A stretch of DNA of 35,300 nt from Nitrospira sp. GTDB lineage: Bacteria; Nitrospirota; Nitrospiria; Nitrospirales; Nitrospiraceae. The position numbers and the translations under genes were made by a program. The stretch spans positions 1 through 35,300 of the forward strand of contig JANDJJ010000014.1 in NCBI GenBank assembly GCA_024330945.1, written 5' to 3'. Under the pieces are notes generated by a model that saw nothing but the letters and a program-made list of their open reading frames with translations, did not search any database and was not told the DNA's origin. Positions 1 to 9,072 of the stretch are shown one piece after another (the stretch's first letter is position 1; the number at the start of each line of letters is the position of its first letter).

Positions 1-64
1 AGCGTCCGGCGCCCCCGTCGTCTTCTCCCTTTTCATCCCGGCGTCTGAATGGGTATGATGCGGC

Positions 65-547
65 ATGCGAGAGAAAGTCTTGACTGTCGTCCAATTGGCC
101 CCGATTCTTGAACGGGCGCGCGCTGACCGGAAACGGATCGTCTTCACCAACGGCTGTTTCGATCTCATGCACATCGGCCATGTCAGATATCTTCAACAGG
201 CCAAAACGCTCGGCGACCTCCTGGTGGTAGGCGTCAACAGCGACGATTCGGTGCGGAGCCTGAACAAAGGACCGGACCGCCCCGTTGTCCCCGACGTTCA
301 ACGGGCGGAGGTTCTGGCGGCCCTGGAATGCGTGGATTACGTCGTGATCTTTTCCGAGCCCGATCCTCGACGGGTGATCGCCGACGTTCTGCCGGACGTG
401 CTTGTGAAAGGAGGCGACTGGTCGATCGACAAGATCGTCGGCCGCGAGATCGTCGAGGCCAGAGGAGGGGTCGTGCAGACCATTCCCCTGGTTCCCGGCG
501 TGTCCACGACCGCGCTGCTCCGTCGCATCCGGTCGACCGCCGCGTGA
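65..547 (+). CDS. rfaE2: D-glycero-beta-D-manno-heptose 1-phosphate adenylyltransferase
   Basis: A 160-residue nucleotidyltransferase matching the C-terminal (adenylyltransferase) half of E. coli HldE; the sugar-kinase half is not in this ORF. It transfers AMP from ATP to heptose 1-phosphate in the cytoplasm, making ADP-heptose for the LPS inner core. Seen: the start of the Rossmann-like fold (VFTNGCFDLMHIGH, residues 26-39) with the HxGH nucleotide-binding motif at 36-39, the conserved VNSDDSVR stretch, VKGGDW near 118-123, and a Ser/Thr motif (VSTT) near the C-terminus. The ATG at 65 is the only reasonable start, because an in-frame stop lies at 56-58 just upstream. No clear Shine-Dalgarno is visible. 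The stop is 3 nt before the mfd start, so the two are probably co-transcribed. The separate kinase would be encoded elsewhere. Confidence 0.93.
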   Translation: MREKVLTVVQLAPILERARADRKRIVFTNGCFDLMHIGHVRYLQQAKTLGDLLVVGVNSDDSVRSLNKGPDRPVVPDVQRAEVLAALECVDYVVIFSEPDPRRVIADVLPDVLVKGGDWSIDKIVGREIVEARGGVVQTIPLVPGVSTTALLRRIRSTAA

Positions 548-550
548 GTC

Positions 551-3500
551 GTGTCCACCACCGGCGCTCACTTTTCACCGATGCAGGTCCCCCCGCCATG
601 GCTGGCCCCCCTCCGTTCGGCCTTGCAGCGAGACCGCGTCCGCGCCTGCATGACCGGCGTGCACGGGTCCACGCCGGCTTTCGCCCTCAGCCTGTTGATT
701 CAGGCTCACGCCCGCCCTCCCGACACGCCCCGCCCATTGGTGATCTTGACCGCTGATGAGGGATCGGCGGAACGGCGGTTCAACGACCTCTTGTTTTTTC
801 ACGCCCTTCTGGGCCTGCCGTCGGATAGTCTGGCCTGGTTCCCCGAGTGGGAAACCTTGCCGTATGAGGGCACGGCGCCCCACGTCGGACTGATCGCCCG
901 CCGCATGACGACGCTCCACAACCTGTGCGCGGGCGGCCCCGCCGTGTTGGTCGCCTCCGTGACCGCCGCCATGCACCGGGTGGTGCCTCGCCCCACGTTC
1001 GAGGCGGCCGTCATTCGTATTCAGTCGGGGAAGACGTATGAGCGAGAGCCGATGCTGGCCTCCCTCCTGCGTCTGGGGTACCGGCGCGTGTCGGTCGTGG
1101 ACATTCCGGGCGAGTTCAGCGTCCGCGGCGGCATCATCGATATTTTTTCGACCGCCCACGCCGATCCGATCCGGATCGAATTGCTCGGCGATCAAGTCGA
1201 ATCGATCCGCCTGTTCGACGCCTCGACACAGACCTCGATCGAAACGATCAAAGAAGGGCTGGTGTTGCCGGCTCGGGAGTTCCTCCGCGCCGGCGATGAT
1301 CCGGAGGCCTTGTCTCCCATCCCGCCGGACGCGGAGTGGCACAGCCCGGAGATCTACGGCCGGATGGATTCCCTGTTCCAATACCTGGCTGGATCTCCCT
1401 GCCTGGTTCTCGATCAGCCCGAATCGTTACGGCGGGCTTGCCAGACGGCCTGGGAGAAGATCGAGGACGGCTATCTCCGGCACGCGGATCGCGACGCCTC
1501 GCGCCCCTACCCCTCGCCGGAGACGCTCTTTTTGACGTGGGACGAGATCCAGCGCGCCACAGCAACGTGGCCGACCCTGGCGCTCGAGCCGCTGGCGACT
1601 CCTGACGGACCATGGGATTTCACCTGTTCTTTCGCGGGACAGACACCGGCCGCCGCCGGATTGGGCGTCAGAGGCACCCCTTTCAGTCAGACCCTCGCCC
1701 TCCTGGATCGTCTCCGCGCAGACCACCGGGTCATTCTGGTGGCCAGAAGCCGGGGGCAAGTGGATCGGCTGCTGGCGCTCTTCCGAGAGCATGACTTGCC
1801 GGCCGACGAATGGCGGCCGGAGATCTGGTTCCGCCGGAGCGAGGAGAGGCTGCCGTTTCAGGTCATGCACGGCGCGTTGTCGTCCGGCTTCCTCTCCGGC
1901 GATCTGCGTCTGGCCGTTTTGACGGAAGAGGAGCTGTTTGCGAAAGGCGCCCGTCACAAACCCCAACCGAAAAGCAAAACGGCCACCTTCCTGTCGTCGT
2001 TGGACGATCTGAACATCGGCGATTACGTAGTGCACATCCAACATGGCATCGCCAAGTATCGGGGACTCAAGCGCCTCGCCGTCCAAGACTTCGAAAGCGA
2101 CTATCTGACGCTGGAGTTCGCCGGCGGCGACACCTTGTACGTTCCCCTCGACCGACTCAACCAAGTCCAACGGTACAGCGGAGCCGAGAGCCACGTTCCC
2201 CGTCTCAACCGCCTCGGCGGAACCACGTGGGCGAAGACGACGGCGCGGGTCAAAAAAGACATCGAGGACATGGCCCACGAACTGGTGGAGCTGTACGCCA
2301 GCCGGGAATTGGTGAAGCGTCCCTCGTACGAAACGGGCGGCATGCTCTATCATGAATTCGAGGCCGCGTTCGAGTACGAAGAGACGCCGGATCAACGGAA
2401 AGTCGTCGAAGACATCTTCCGTGACATGGAATCGACGAAGCCGATGGACCGACTCGTCTGCGGCGACGTCGGGTACGGCAAAACGGAGGTGGCCATGCGC
2501 GCCGCCTTCAAGGCCGCGGAACACGGCCGCCAAGTGGCGGTGTTGGTGCCGACCACGCTGCTCGCCCACCAACATTACGAAACCTTCGCGGAACGCTTCG
2601 CGCCGTTTCCCGTCCGCGTCGCCCTGCTCTCTCGATTTCAATCGCCCCAGGAGAGCAAGACCGTCGTCGCGGACATCGCGTCCGGCGCCGTCGACATCGT
2701 CATCGGTACCCATCGCCTTCTTCAGAAGAACATCGCATTCCGCAACCTCGGTCTCGTCATCATCGATGAAGAACAATGGTTCGGCGTGAAACACAAGGAG
2801 CGCTTGAAACAACTCCGCACACAGGTGGACGTGTTGACGCTCACCGCCACGCCCATTCCCCGCACGCTTCAAATGGCCATGTCAGGCGTCCGAGACCTGT
2901 CCGTCATCGAAACGCCGCCGGCCGGCCGGCTGGCGATCAAGACGGAAGTCGTCCGCGCAAGCGACAAAATCGTACGGGACGCGATTCTGCGCGAGCTGGG
3001 GCGAGGCGGACAGGTGTACTTCGTCCACAACCGAGTCGAGACCATGGAACAAACCGGGGCCTGGTTGCGTCGACTGGTGCCGGAAGCGCGCATGGTCATG
3101 GCGCACGGTCAAATGAGCGCGAAGCCGCTGGAAGCGGTCATGCTCAAGTTCGTCAAGCGTGACGCGGACGTCCTGATCGCCTCGGCCATCATCCAATCGG
3201 GTCTCGATGTCCCCAACGCCAACACGATCATCGTCAACCGGGCCGACACGTTCGGTCTCGCGCAGTTGTATCAACTTCGCGGACGAGTGGGCAGAGGCGG
3301 AGAACAAGCGTTCGCCTATTTCCTGATCCCCGATGAAGGCACCCTCACCGGCGACGCGCAAAAACGGCTGATCGCCATTCAACAATTCACCGAACTGGGG
3401 TCCGGGTTCCGCATCGCCGCCGCCGACCTCGAAATCCGCGGAGCCGGCAACCTGCTGGGCAAACAACAATCCGGCCACATCGCGGCAGTCGGCCTGGATC

Positions 3501-4039
3501 TTTACATGCAAATGGTCGAACAGGCGGTGCAGCGGCTCAAAGGTCTCGTCGTCGAAGAGGAACCGGACTCAACGCTCCGGTTGCCCGTGTCGGCCTTCAT
3601 TCCCGAAGATTTCGTGACCGACCCGCATCAGCGGTTGTCGCTCTACAAGCGCCTGAGCGCCTGCAACCGGATCGGCGAGCTGGCGTTGCTTCACGGGGAA
3701 ATCCAAGACCGCTACGGCCATCCGCCGGAGCCGGTGGAGCGGCTGCTGGAAGTCATGCAGCTCCGCATCCACGCCAAGCGTCTCCGACTGGCCTCGATCG
3801 ACGTGCACGGCACGTCGGCCGTTCTGACGTTCGGGCCGACCGCTCCCGTCGCCGAGGGCGCGATTCATCACCTGATGAAACGGTTCCAGAAGCGGCTGCG
3901 GTTCGTGAGTCCGCGGTCGTTCGAGATCCGGATGCAGGGGGAGGACTGGCCGTCCGTCTATGCGGAACTGACCGCAGCCTTGCAAAGCCTCAGTCTCTGT
4001 GATACCTACAGCGGGGACCAAGCCGTGCCCGGCCCATGA
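551..4039 (+). CDS. mfd: Transcription-repair coupling factor Mfd
   Basis: A 1162-residue SF2 translocase, normal length for Mfd. It pushes stalled RNA polymerase off damaged template and recruits UvrA. Domains in order: UvrB-like N-terminal region (about 30-350), RNA-polymerase-interacting domain ([15 protein letters not shown], about 490-560), helicase core with Walker A (GDVGYGKTE, about 638-646), DEEQ box (about 739-742), TATPIPRTL, and the RecG-type motif ending [13 protein letters not shown], then a C-terminal TRCF domain. Two motif positions differ from the E. coli pattern: Trp follows the DEEQ box where Arg is usual, and IIQSGLD stands where IIESGLD is usual. The GTG at 551 gives the full ORF; an in-frame ATG at 581 is a possible alternative, and neither has a clear Shine-Dalgarno. 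The stop overlaps the next start (ATGA). Confidence 0.97.
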   Translation: MSTTGAHFSPMQVPPPWLAPLRSALQRDRVRACMTGVHGSTPAFALSLLIQAHARPPDTPRPLVILTADEGSAERRFNDLLFFHALLGLPSDSLAWFPEWETLPYEGTAPHVGLIARRMTTLHNLCAGGPAVLVASVTAAMHRVVPRPTFEAAVIRIQSGKTYEREPMLASLLRLGYRRVSVVDIPGEFSVRGGIIDIFSTAHADPIRIELLGDQVESIRLFDASTQTSIETIKEGLVLPAREFLRAGDDPEALSPIPPDAEWHSPEIYGRMDSLFQYLAGSPCLVLDQPESLRRACQTAWEKIEDGYLRHADRDASRPYPSPETLFLTWDEIQRATATWPTLALEPLATPDGPWDFTCSFAGQTPAAAGLGVRGTPFSQTLALLDRLRADHRVILVARSRGQVDRLLALFREHDLPADEWRPEIWFRRSEERLPFQVMHGALSSGFLSGDLRLAVLTEEELFAKGARHKPQPKSKTATFLSSLDDLNIGDYVVHIQHGIAKYRGLKRLAVQDFESDYLTLEFAGGDTLYVPLDRLNQVQRYSGAESHVPRLNRLGGTTWAKTTARVKKDIEDMAHELVELYASRELVKRPSYETGGMLYHEFEAAFEYEETPDQRKVVEDIFRDMESTKPMDRLVCGDVGYGKTEVAMRAAFKAAEHGRQVAVLVPTTLLAHQHYETFAERFAPFPVRVALLSRFQSPQESKTVVADIASGAVDIVIGTHRLLQKNIAFRNLGLVIIDEEQWFGVKHKERLKQLRTQVDVLTLTATPIPRTLQMAMSGVRDLSVIETPPAGRLAIKTEVVRASDKIVRDAILRELGRGGQVYFVHNRVETMEQTGAWLRRLVPEARMVMAHGQMSAKPLEAVMLKFVKRDADVLIASAIIQSGLDVPNANTIIVNRADTFGLAQLYQLRGRVGRGGEQAFAYFLIPDEGTLTGDAQKRLIAIQQFTELGSGFRIAAADLEIRGAGNLLGKQQSGHIAAVGLDLYMQMVEQAVQRLKGLVVEEEPDSTLRLPVSAFIPEDFVTDPHQRLSLYKRLSACNRIGELALLHGEIQDRYGHPPEPVERLLEVMQLRIHAKRLRLASIDVHGTSAVLTFGPTAPVAEGAIHHLMKRFQKRLRFVSPRSFEIRMQGEDWPSVYAELTAALQSLSLCDTYSGDQAVPGP

Positions 4040-4971
4040 ATCGAATTCATCCGCAGTCGCCGACGATGCCAAGCATCCTCCATCTCGACCATCGCTTCCG
4101 CGTCCCCGTCGCTCCGTTCCTTGTCGCCCTCCTCATGGCCGTGGGTCCGTTGGTTCACGGGTGCGCCGTCCAGCCGCAGGAGGAAGAACCGGTCGTGGCG
4201 CTGGTGAACGGGCGTCCCATCACCCAAAGGGCATTTGAACGCCGGTGGAAGGAGCTCTCGGACGCGACCCGCGCCCGATACCAAAAAGAGGGAGGCAGGC
4301 GGCGGTTTCTGGACGATCTTGTCACAAGGGAACTGCTCCTTCAGGAGGCGCGACAGCGGGGTCTCGACCAAACCGACGCCGTTCGGGATAAGGTTCAGCG
4401 ATACAAGGAACAACTGCTCATCGACGAGCTGTTGAAGGACCGTCTCTCGTCGGATGTCGAACTCTCGAAAGCCGAGCTGGATTCCTATTATCAGCAGCAC
4501 GCGCACGAGCTGCTGGACCCCTTGAAAGTCCAAGTGTCCGTGATGCTTCTGCCGAACGTGTACGCCGCCAAAGATCTTGAGAACCAGATCAACCGGGGAG
4601 GCAATTTTGCAAAGTTCGCCCAACGGTATTCCATCGACGAAAAAACAAAAGCCAAGGGCGGCGACCTCGGCCCCTATCGAAAGGGCCTGGTCCCTCCCGA
4701 AGTTGACGCCGCCATTCACACTCTCAAACCGGGATTGATCAGCGCGCCGATCAAAACGGAGGAGGGTTACTACTTAGTCATGACCACGCCGCTTGAACGG
4801 GAAGTGATTGAAGCCGACATGGCCACGCAAGAACGGCTCCGCCAGGAGCTGCTGGCCGACAAGCGCCGCAAGCGGTTTGAGGAAGTGATCGCCGACATTC
4901 GGGCCAAGGCGACCGTTCGTCTTGGGGACGTCGCTCGTCCCGTTTCCGAAGAAACAGACCCGACACCGTAA
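4036..4971 (+). CDS. Peptidyl-prolyl isomerase lipoprotein, SurA/PpiC type
   Basis: A 311-residue protein with a hydrophobic signal segment (about 25-40) and a lipobox-like end (LVHGC, Cys43), so it is probably a lipoprotein. After Cys43 come a SurA-type N-terminal helical region (VALVNGRPITQRAFERRW) and one parvulin-like domain (about 150-255), with the family's KGGDLGPYRKGLVPPEVDAA and EEGYYLV elements. Expected role: a periplasmic chaperone or prolyl isomerase helping outer-membrane proteins fold. Its ATG overlaps the mfd stop by four bases, suggesting translational coupling. A second, soluble SurA-like gene follows 91 nt later. The His at position -2 of the lipobox is unusual, so lipidation is likely but not certain. 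Confidence 0.87.
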   Translation: MNRIHPQSPTMPSILHLDHRFRVPVAPFLVALLMAVGPLVHGCAVQPQEEEPVVALVNGRPITQRAFERRWKELSDATRARYQKEGGRRRFLDDLVTRELLLQEARQRGLDQTDAVRDKVQRYKEQLLIDELLKDRLSSDVELSKAELDSYYQQHAHELLDPLKVQVSVMLLPNVYAAKDLENQINRGGNFAKFAQRYSIDEKTKAKGGDLGPYRKGLVPPEVDAAIHTLKPGLISAPIKTEEGYYLVMTTPLEREVIEADMATQERLRQELLADKRRKRFEEVIADIRAKATVRLGDVARPVSEETDPTP

Positions 4972-5062
4972 ATTTCCTTTCCGGCTTTCCGCCGAGCGGC
5001 TCGCTTCGTGTACAATGAAAAACGGGCTGTTCTTGATCCCCGTCGCACAGAGGATTGCAATC

Positions 5063-6019
5063 ATGTCTGCCATTTCCAAGAAACAAGGCGGAACAGTCTT
5101 TGTCACGATGACCTGGCTGGCGCTCGGCCTCTCCTGGCTCGCCCCGCCTGTCACCTCGGCGTATCTTGAGGACCGTATCGTCGCGATCGTGAATTCCGAT
5201 CTGATCATGTTGTCCGACGTGAAGCGCGAATGTGAGCCGAAACTGCAACAGATCAAGCGACACTACCAGGGCGAAGATCTCGCGCAGCGGGTCAAGACGG
5301 CGGAATCCATGGCGCTCACGAAGCTGATCGAGCAAAGGTTGCAATTGCAGGAAGCCAAGGCCAGGGGCATCGACGTATCGGACATGGAACTTGCGCAGGC
5401 CGCCGAGCAGCTCAAGCTCCAGGGTTCGGCGGTGGACCTTGCCGACCCCCGACAGCGGCGTTCTCTCCGCGAACAAATGCTGCTGATGCGAGTGGTGGAC
5501 CGCGAAGTCCGGGGCGCCGTCATGGTCGGCGAATCGGAAATGAAGCGCTACTATCAGGAACACCGAGAGCGATTCGCCGTTCCCGAGGAGTACCTGCTGA
5601 GTCAGATCCTTGTTCGGCCCCGTCCGGCCGATGAGGCCTCCGACGCCCTGGCGAAAATCCGCAAGGCCATGGATGAATTGAAGCGCGGGGAGCGGTTTGA
5701 GGACGTGGCCTTACGCTATTCGGAAGGGCCCAACGCCTTGGAGGGAGGACGATTGGGGCTCGTCCGACAGGGCGAGCTTCTCCCGGCCATCGAGCAAGCG
5801 ATCGCGCCGCTTGTGCCGGGAGCCGTCTCGGAGATCATCGAGACCGTTCAGGGGCTTCACATTCTCCGCGTCGACGAGAAAAAGCCGCGGCAGTATCGCC
5901 CCTTTGAGGAGGTCAAGCACGAAATTCAACGCTTGGTTTTCGAGCAGAAGGCCGAGGAGAGATTCCAATCATGGCTCGCGGGCTTGAAAAACAAGGCCTA
6001 TATCGAAATCAAATTTTGA
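5063..6019 (+). CDS. surA: Periplasmic peptidyl-prolyl isomerase, SurA-like
   Basis: A 318-residue secreted chaperone. The ATG at 5063 is preferred: AGAGG lies 9 nt upstream and the product starts with a good Sec signal (hydrophobic about 12-30, cleavage probably after VTSA, residue 33 or 34). Longer in-frame starts (4922, 5015) would overlap the previous gene or lack a ribosome site. The mature protein begins with the SurA signature EDRIVAIVNSDLIMLSDVK, then a helical N-domain and one parvulin PPIase domain (about 175-272; ILVRPRP, FEDVALRYSEG, GGRLGLVRQGEL, GLHILRVDEKKP). E. coli SurA has two parvulin domains and 428 residues, so this is the shorter one-domain form. Its 3' end overlaps the convergent engB by 11 bp. 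Confidence 0.87.
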   Translation: MSAISKKQGGTVFVTMTWLALGLSWLAPPVTSAYLEDRIVAIVNSDLIMLSDVKRECEPKLQQIKRHYQGEDLAQRVKTAESMALTKLIEQRLQLQEAKARGIDVSDMELAQAAEQLKLQGSAVDLADPRQRRSLREQMLLMRVVDREVRGAVMVGESEMKRYYQEHRERFAVPEEYLLSQILVRPRPADEASDALAKIRKAMDELKRGERFEDVALRYSEGPNALEGGRLGLVRQGELLPAIEQAIAPLVPGAVSEIIETVQGLHILRVDEKKPRQYRPFEEVKHEIQRLVFEQKAEERFQSWLAGLKNKAYIEIKF

Positions 6020-6611
6020 CCATGTCGCGCAGTTTCCCCCAGACCCGATTTCTCCCGTCCCCCGTCATCGAGGAGTAGGGGATGACCGCCTCTCCGCCGA
6101 TCAATCCCAACTCCATCTGAATTTCGCGAAGCGCGCGCACCCGCTCGGCCGGTTTGAGTTTATCGGCCTTGGTTGCGACGACGAGCGAGGGGCGCCCGAT
6201 CGAACGGAGCCAAAGAAGGGTCTGGCGATCCTGGTCGGTGACGACGCGGCTCTCCACCAGCAAGACGACGCCTCTCAGCGAGGCCCGCTCGGTCAGATAG
6301 GTTTCGATCAGCGGCCCCCACTGGGCCCGAACCGACCGTGAGACGTTGGCGAATCCATATCCAGGCAGATCCACCAAATAAAACCGCGCGAGATCAGGAT
6401 CGGACGTCGAGACCCCGAATACGTTCACGGATCTCGTTTTGCCTGGCGTGCGGCTGACCTTCGCCAGCTCCCGGCGATTCAGTAGCGAATTGATCAAGGA
6501 CGACTTGCCCACGTTCGATCGTCCCACGATGGCGATCTCGGGCCGATCCTCGGCCGGAAACTGTTCGGGATCGACGCAACTTTTGATAAACTCAGCCGCG
6601 AGAATTTTCAT
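6009..6611 (-). CDS. engB: Ribosome biogenesis GTP-binding protein YsxC/EngB
   Basis: A 200-residue TRAFAC-class GTPase needed for large ribosomal subunit assembly. Visible G motifs: G1 GRSNVGKSSL (30-39), G2 TPGKTRSVN (from 55), G3 DLPGYGFA (81-88), G4 TKADK (147-151) and G5 YSSMTGDGR near the C-terminus. Length is normal for the family. It is transcribed against both neighbours: its 3' end overlaps the surA-like gene by 11 bp. The first codon sits in the sequence CATG, where an ATG on the other strand could in principle open a longer mtgA frame. Confidence 0.96.
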   Translation of the reverse strand: MKILAAEFIKSCVDPEQFPAEDRPEIAIVGRSNVGKSSLINSLLNRRELAKVSRTPGKTRSVNVFGVSTSDPDLARFYLVDLPGYGFANVSRSVRAQWGPLIETYLTERASLRGVVLLVESRVVTDQDRQTLLWLRSIGRPSLVVATKADKLKPAERVRALREIQMELGLIGGEAVIPYSSMTGDGRNRVWGKLRDMVKI

Positions 6612-6693
6612 GCGTTACCGGAGCGCCGAACGGAGTCGAGGCGGAGCGCCCGCCGTTTTGCCGGCCGTCGCGGTTACACATACGCAGCCCTTC

Positions 6694-7446
6694 ATGCCTA
6701 AGTCAACTCGCCGCCGGTTTGTCGCCCGCCTTCTCGCCTGGAGCCTGCTGATCGTCGGCGTTCCCGGCGGATGCCTGGCGCTTATTTGGTTGATCACATT
6801 GCCGGACGTGTCGGAACTGGCCCGCGCCAATCCGTCATCGACCGCGCTGATGGAACGGCGCCTGGCCGAACTCCCCCCACAAAAACGTCCGCTCTCGAGA
6901 CAATGGGTTTGGGTCCCTCTTGAGCGCATCTCCCCGCACCTTCAACGCGCAGTGATCGCCGCCGAGGATGCGTCGTTCTTTGCGCACGAGGGGTTCGATT
7001 GGAGAGGAATTCGAGACGCCATGTTTCATAACCTCGAAAAAGGAGCCGTGAGACGGGGTGGGAGTACGATCACTCAGCAATTGGCCAAGAATTTATATCT
7101 TTCCTCGGAACGATCCCTGTGGCGTAAAGGCAGGGAGGCACTGATCACTCGCCTCCTCGAACGCCACCTGACCAAAGAACGCATTCTGGAGCTCTATCTG
7201 AATGTCGTCGAGTGGGGACGCGGCATCTATGGCGCGGAAGCAGCGGCGCGCCACCATTTCGGCAAATCCGCCGCCGATCTCACAGAAAGCGAGGCGGCCT
7301 GGTTGGCGGCGATGCTCCCATCCCCTCGACGGTACGATCCCCTCAGAAAGACCGCCGCCCTGACGCAACGGCAACAGCGCATCCTCAGCGACATCCGGCA
7401 CGTATCCGTGCCCCCTCCGCCTCATGGAAAGTCAGATCGGCCGTGA
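6694..7446 (+). CDS. mtgA: Monofunctional biosynthetic peptidoglycan transglycosylase
   Basis: A 250-residue GT51 glycosyltransferase that polymerises lipid II into glycan strands at the periplasmic face of the inner membrane. Seen: basic N-terminus, one membrane anchor (about 11-34), catalytic motif EDASFFAHEGFDW with Glu91, the second GT51 motif GGSTITQQLAKNLY (122-135), then KxREALITRLLERHLTKERILELYLN and the GIYGAEAAARHHFGK motif. There is no transpeptidase domain. The ATG at 6694 is chosen because it gives the usual short cytoplasmic tail before the anchor; the frame is open further upstream, but there it runs antisense through engB. No strong Shine-Dalgarno is seen. A terminator hairpin lies about 75 nt downstream. 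Confidence 0.93.
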   Translation: MPKSTRRRFVARLLAWSLLIVGVPGGCLALIWLITLPDVSELARANPSSTALMERRLAELPPQKRPLSRQWVWVPLERISPHLQRAVIAAEDASFFAHEGFDWRGIRDAMFHNLEKGAVRRGGSTITQQLAKNLYLSSERSLWRKGREALITRLLERHLTKERILELYLNVVEWGRGIYGAEAAARHHFGKSAADLTESEAAWLAAMLPSPRRYDPLRKTAALTQRQQRILSDIRHVSVPPPPHGKSDRP

Positions 7447-7514
7447 ACGGCTTCCGCGCTTGATCGTTATGCACCATGCGCAGGATTTTCCCGCACGCAA
7501 CACAAGCCGGCCGC

Positions 7515-8396
7515 CTACCGAAACCGATCTCCAACGATCGGTTTCTCTTTTCCATTCCACCACCCGGCCGCCATGTGAGGCGTCACGTGCGTGATCGCAA
7601 ACCGGCCGTCCGGCGCCAACACCAAGGCCCCGGCCGCGCCCTGCATTCTTGCCACCAACATCTTGAGCACATGCCGCGCCGCTGAAACCGGTGTTTCGCC
7701 CTGTTCCAACCGGCCGCAGATCGTCTTGGCCGCAGCCAGTCGGATGATCCCTTCTCCGATGCCCGTCATCGAGACAGCTCCGGTCTGGTTGTCAGCATAG
7801 ACCCCGCAACCGATCAGCGGCGTATCGCCCACTCGTCCCGGCAACATACGAACGATCCCTCCGGTGGAAGCGCCGGCCGCCACCGTACCGAAGCGGTCCA
7901 GCGCCACGGCGCCGACGGTGCCGTGGCGATTGCGCGCAAACCGTGCCCGTTTGAGCATCATGTCGTATGCCACCTGCTTCGGCGCGGGACTCCGCCGCCG
8001 CTCCAACTTGAAATGTTTCGCAAACCTCGTCGCCGGCGGGCCCACAAGCAATACGTGATCCGTTTCTTCCATGACCAGACGGGCGGCGGTGATCGGGTGC
8101 ACAATGCCTTCGATCGAGGCGACGGCGCCGGCTCGCAACACCCGTCCCTCCATAATCGACGCATCCATCCGGCACGCGCCGTCGAGTTGGAGACGGGCCC
8201 CCAGACCCGCGTTAAAGAGGCCGCTTCGCTCAAGAACGCGAATAGTCTGTTCCACGGCGGCCACCGCCGGCGCGCCACGTTCCAAGAGATGGTAGCCAAC
8301 TTCCAGGGCGACCCGCAGGTTCTCCCCTTGCGCGCCGGTCATCGAGCGCGGGCCTGCGCCGCCATGGGCCACAATCAAAGGAGTTGCCGATTTCAA
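7515..8396 (-). CDS. Isoaspartyl peptidase / L-asparaginase, Ntn-hydrolase
   Basis: A 293-residue plant-type asparaginase that should self-cleave before a Thr. Seen: VAHGGAGPR near the N-terminus, NAGLGARLQLDG, the processing site HGTVGAVALD with the predicted catalytic Thr160, then GDTPLIGCGVYADN and TGAVSMTGIGE of the beta subunit. It hydrolyses beta-aspartyl dipeptides and asparagine, so it may act in damaged-protein turnover. The start is set at a TTG (8394-8396): it overlaps the upstream stop as TTGA and sits just before the conserved N-terminus. The frame is open further upstream, but that part runs through the preceding gene. No strong Shine-Dalgarno is seen, which fits translational coupling. 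Confidence 0.9.
   Translation of the reverse strand: MKSATPLIVAHGGAGPRSMTGAQGENLRVALEVGYHLLERGAPAVAAVEQTIRVLERSGLFNAGLGARLQLDGACRMDASIMEGRVLRAGAVASIEGIVHPITAARLVMEETDHVLLVGPPATRFAKHFKLERRRSPAPKQVAYDMMLKRARFARNRHGTVGAVALDRFGTVAAGASTGGIVRMLPGRVGDTPLIGCGVYADNQTGAVSMTGIGEGIIRLAAAKTICGRLEQGETPVSAARHVLKMLVARMQGAAGALVLAPDGRFAITHVTPHMAAGWWNGKEKPIVGDRFR
7520..7551 (+). terminator. Intrinsic terminator for mtgA, inside the 3' end of the opposing gene
   Basis: A perfect 10-bp inverted repeat (GAAACCGATC at 7520-7529, GATCGGTTTC at 7536-7545) with a 6-nt loop is followed on the plus strand by TCTTTTTCC. This is the form of a rho-independent terminator for mtgA. It lies within the last codons of the convergent isoaspartyl peptidase gene, so those bases serve two purposes. 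Confidence 0.6.
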
Positions 8397-8959
8397 TTCA
8401 GAAGCAAGTCGCGGGTTTTTTGATAGACGGGATTCTGCATCCGATCGAGATCCGACCGAACAAACCCCAGGCCGGTGACGCAGAGTTCGAAGTTTTCGGA
8501 CAGTTTTTGGAACAACGGGGGATCGCCCTCGGCGGAGGAGAGCCCGATCCGGGCCACAATGCCGTAGGATCGTTTTCCAGTCTTCACGTAATCCACGAGG
8601 AAATCCTTGTGATAGATCAGCCCGGCGGATTTGAGGCGGCGAAGGTATTCCGGAAACAGCCCGGCCATGAAGAGCGTGAAATCTCCGATATGGCGATGCA
8701 CGTCCCACTCGCGATCCAACGACTGCGCCTCCAACAACACTTCGGACTCATACAACATCTCAACGACCGTATCGACGGGTTGGTCGTGTCGGTTCCGGAT
8801 TTTATACAGTCGATCGGTATGGGTGAAATCGACCAGCATGTTCGAAAGATACGACGTCACGTTCAGATCGGGCCACCCGAGACATTCGGCGAAGCTCTTC
8901 TCCGTCAACGCCACGAAGAGCCGGCGGAGCGGATGCTGTGGAGGAACCCGAGCGCTCAT
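8393..8959 (-). CDS. Unrecognised 188-residue protein
   Basis: I do not recognise the family. The start is well supported: GGGGAAG lies about 8 nt before the ATG and a strong extended -10 box about 45 nt upstream. The product is soluble-looking, mixed charged and aromatic, with no signal peptide, membrane segment or Cys cluster. Blocks that look structured include an N-terminal LRRLFVALTEKSFAE, a central VVEMLYESEVLLEAQSLDREW and a C-terminal FELCVTGLGFVRSDLDRMQN. It overlaps the following isoaspartyl peptidase gene by TTGA, so the two are probably translated together and may share a role, but none can be named. Confidence 0.8.
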   Translation of the reverse strand: MSARVPPQHPLRRLFVALTEKSFAECLGWPDLNVTSYLSNMLVDFTHTDRLYKIRNRHDQPVDTVVEMLYESEVLLEAQSLDREWDVHRHIGDFTLFMAGLFPEYLRRLKSAGLIYHKDFLVDYVKTGKRSYGIVARIGLSSAEGDPPLFQKLSENFELCVTGLGFVRSDLDRMQNPVYQKTRDLLLN

Positions 8960-9003
8960 AACGATCTTCCCCTTCTTCCCCTGTGGATAACGTGGTTACT
9001 CTC

Positions 9004-9012
9004 ATTATAGCA
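9004..9012 (-). promoter_or_regulatory. Extended -10 promoter for the 188-residue gene
   Basis: On the minus strand the bases read TGC-TATAAT, a perfect extended -10 element, about 45 nt upstream of the start at 8959. The -35 region has no good match (CCGATG at 17 nt spacing), as is common when the extended -10 is strong. It sits between dtd and this gene, so the pair downstream is probably transcribed on its own. Confidence 0.6.
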
Positions 9013-9072
9013 AATCAGCGACGCCCCATCGGCTTTCGTCTCATGATCGCCGCCAATCAGACCGGCGGAGCC

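Noticed and set aside
54-59. TATGAT as a promoter for rfaE2
   Set aside because: Only 5 nt before the ATG with a poor -35; would make a leaderless transcript, which cannot be supported here.
1427-2872. 481-codon open frame on the minus strand
   Set aside because: Entirely antisense to the helicase core of mfd; its translation has no known motif and is a by-product of GC-rich codon use.
4922-5062. Longer start for the SurA-like gene
   Set aside because: Overlaps the previous gene, lacks a ribosome site, and would bury the signal peptide.
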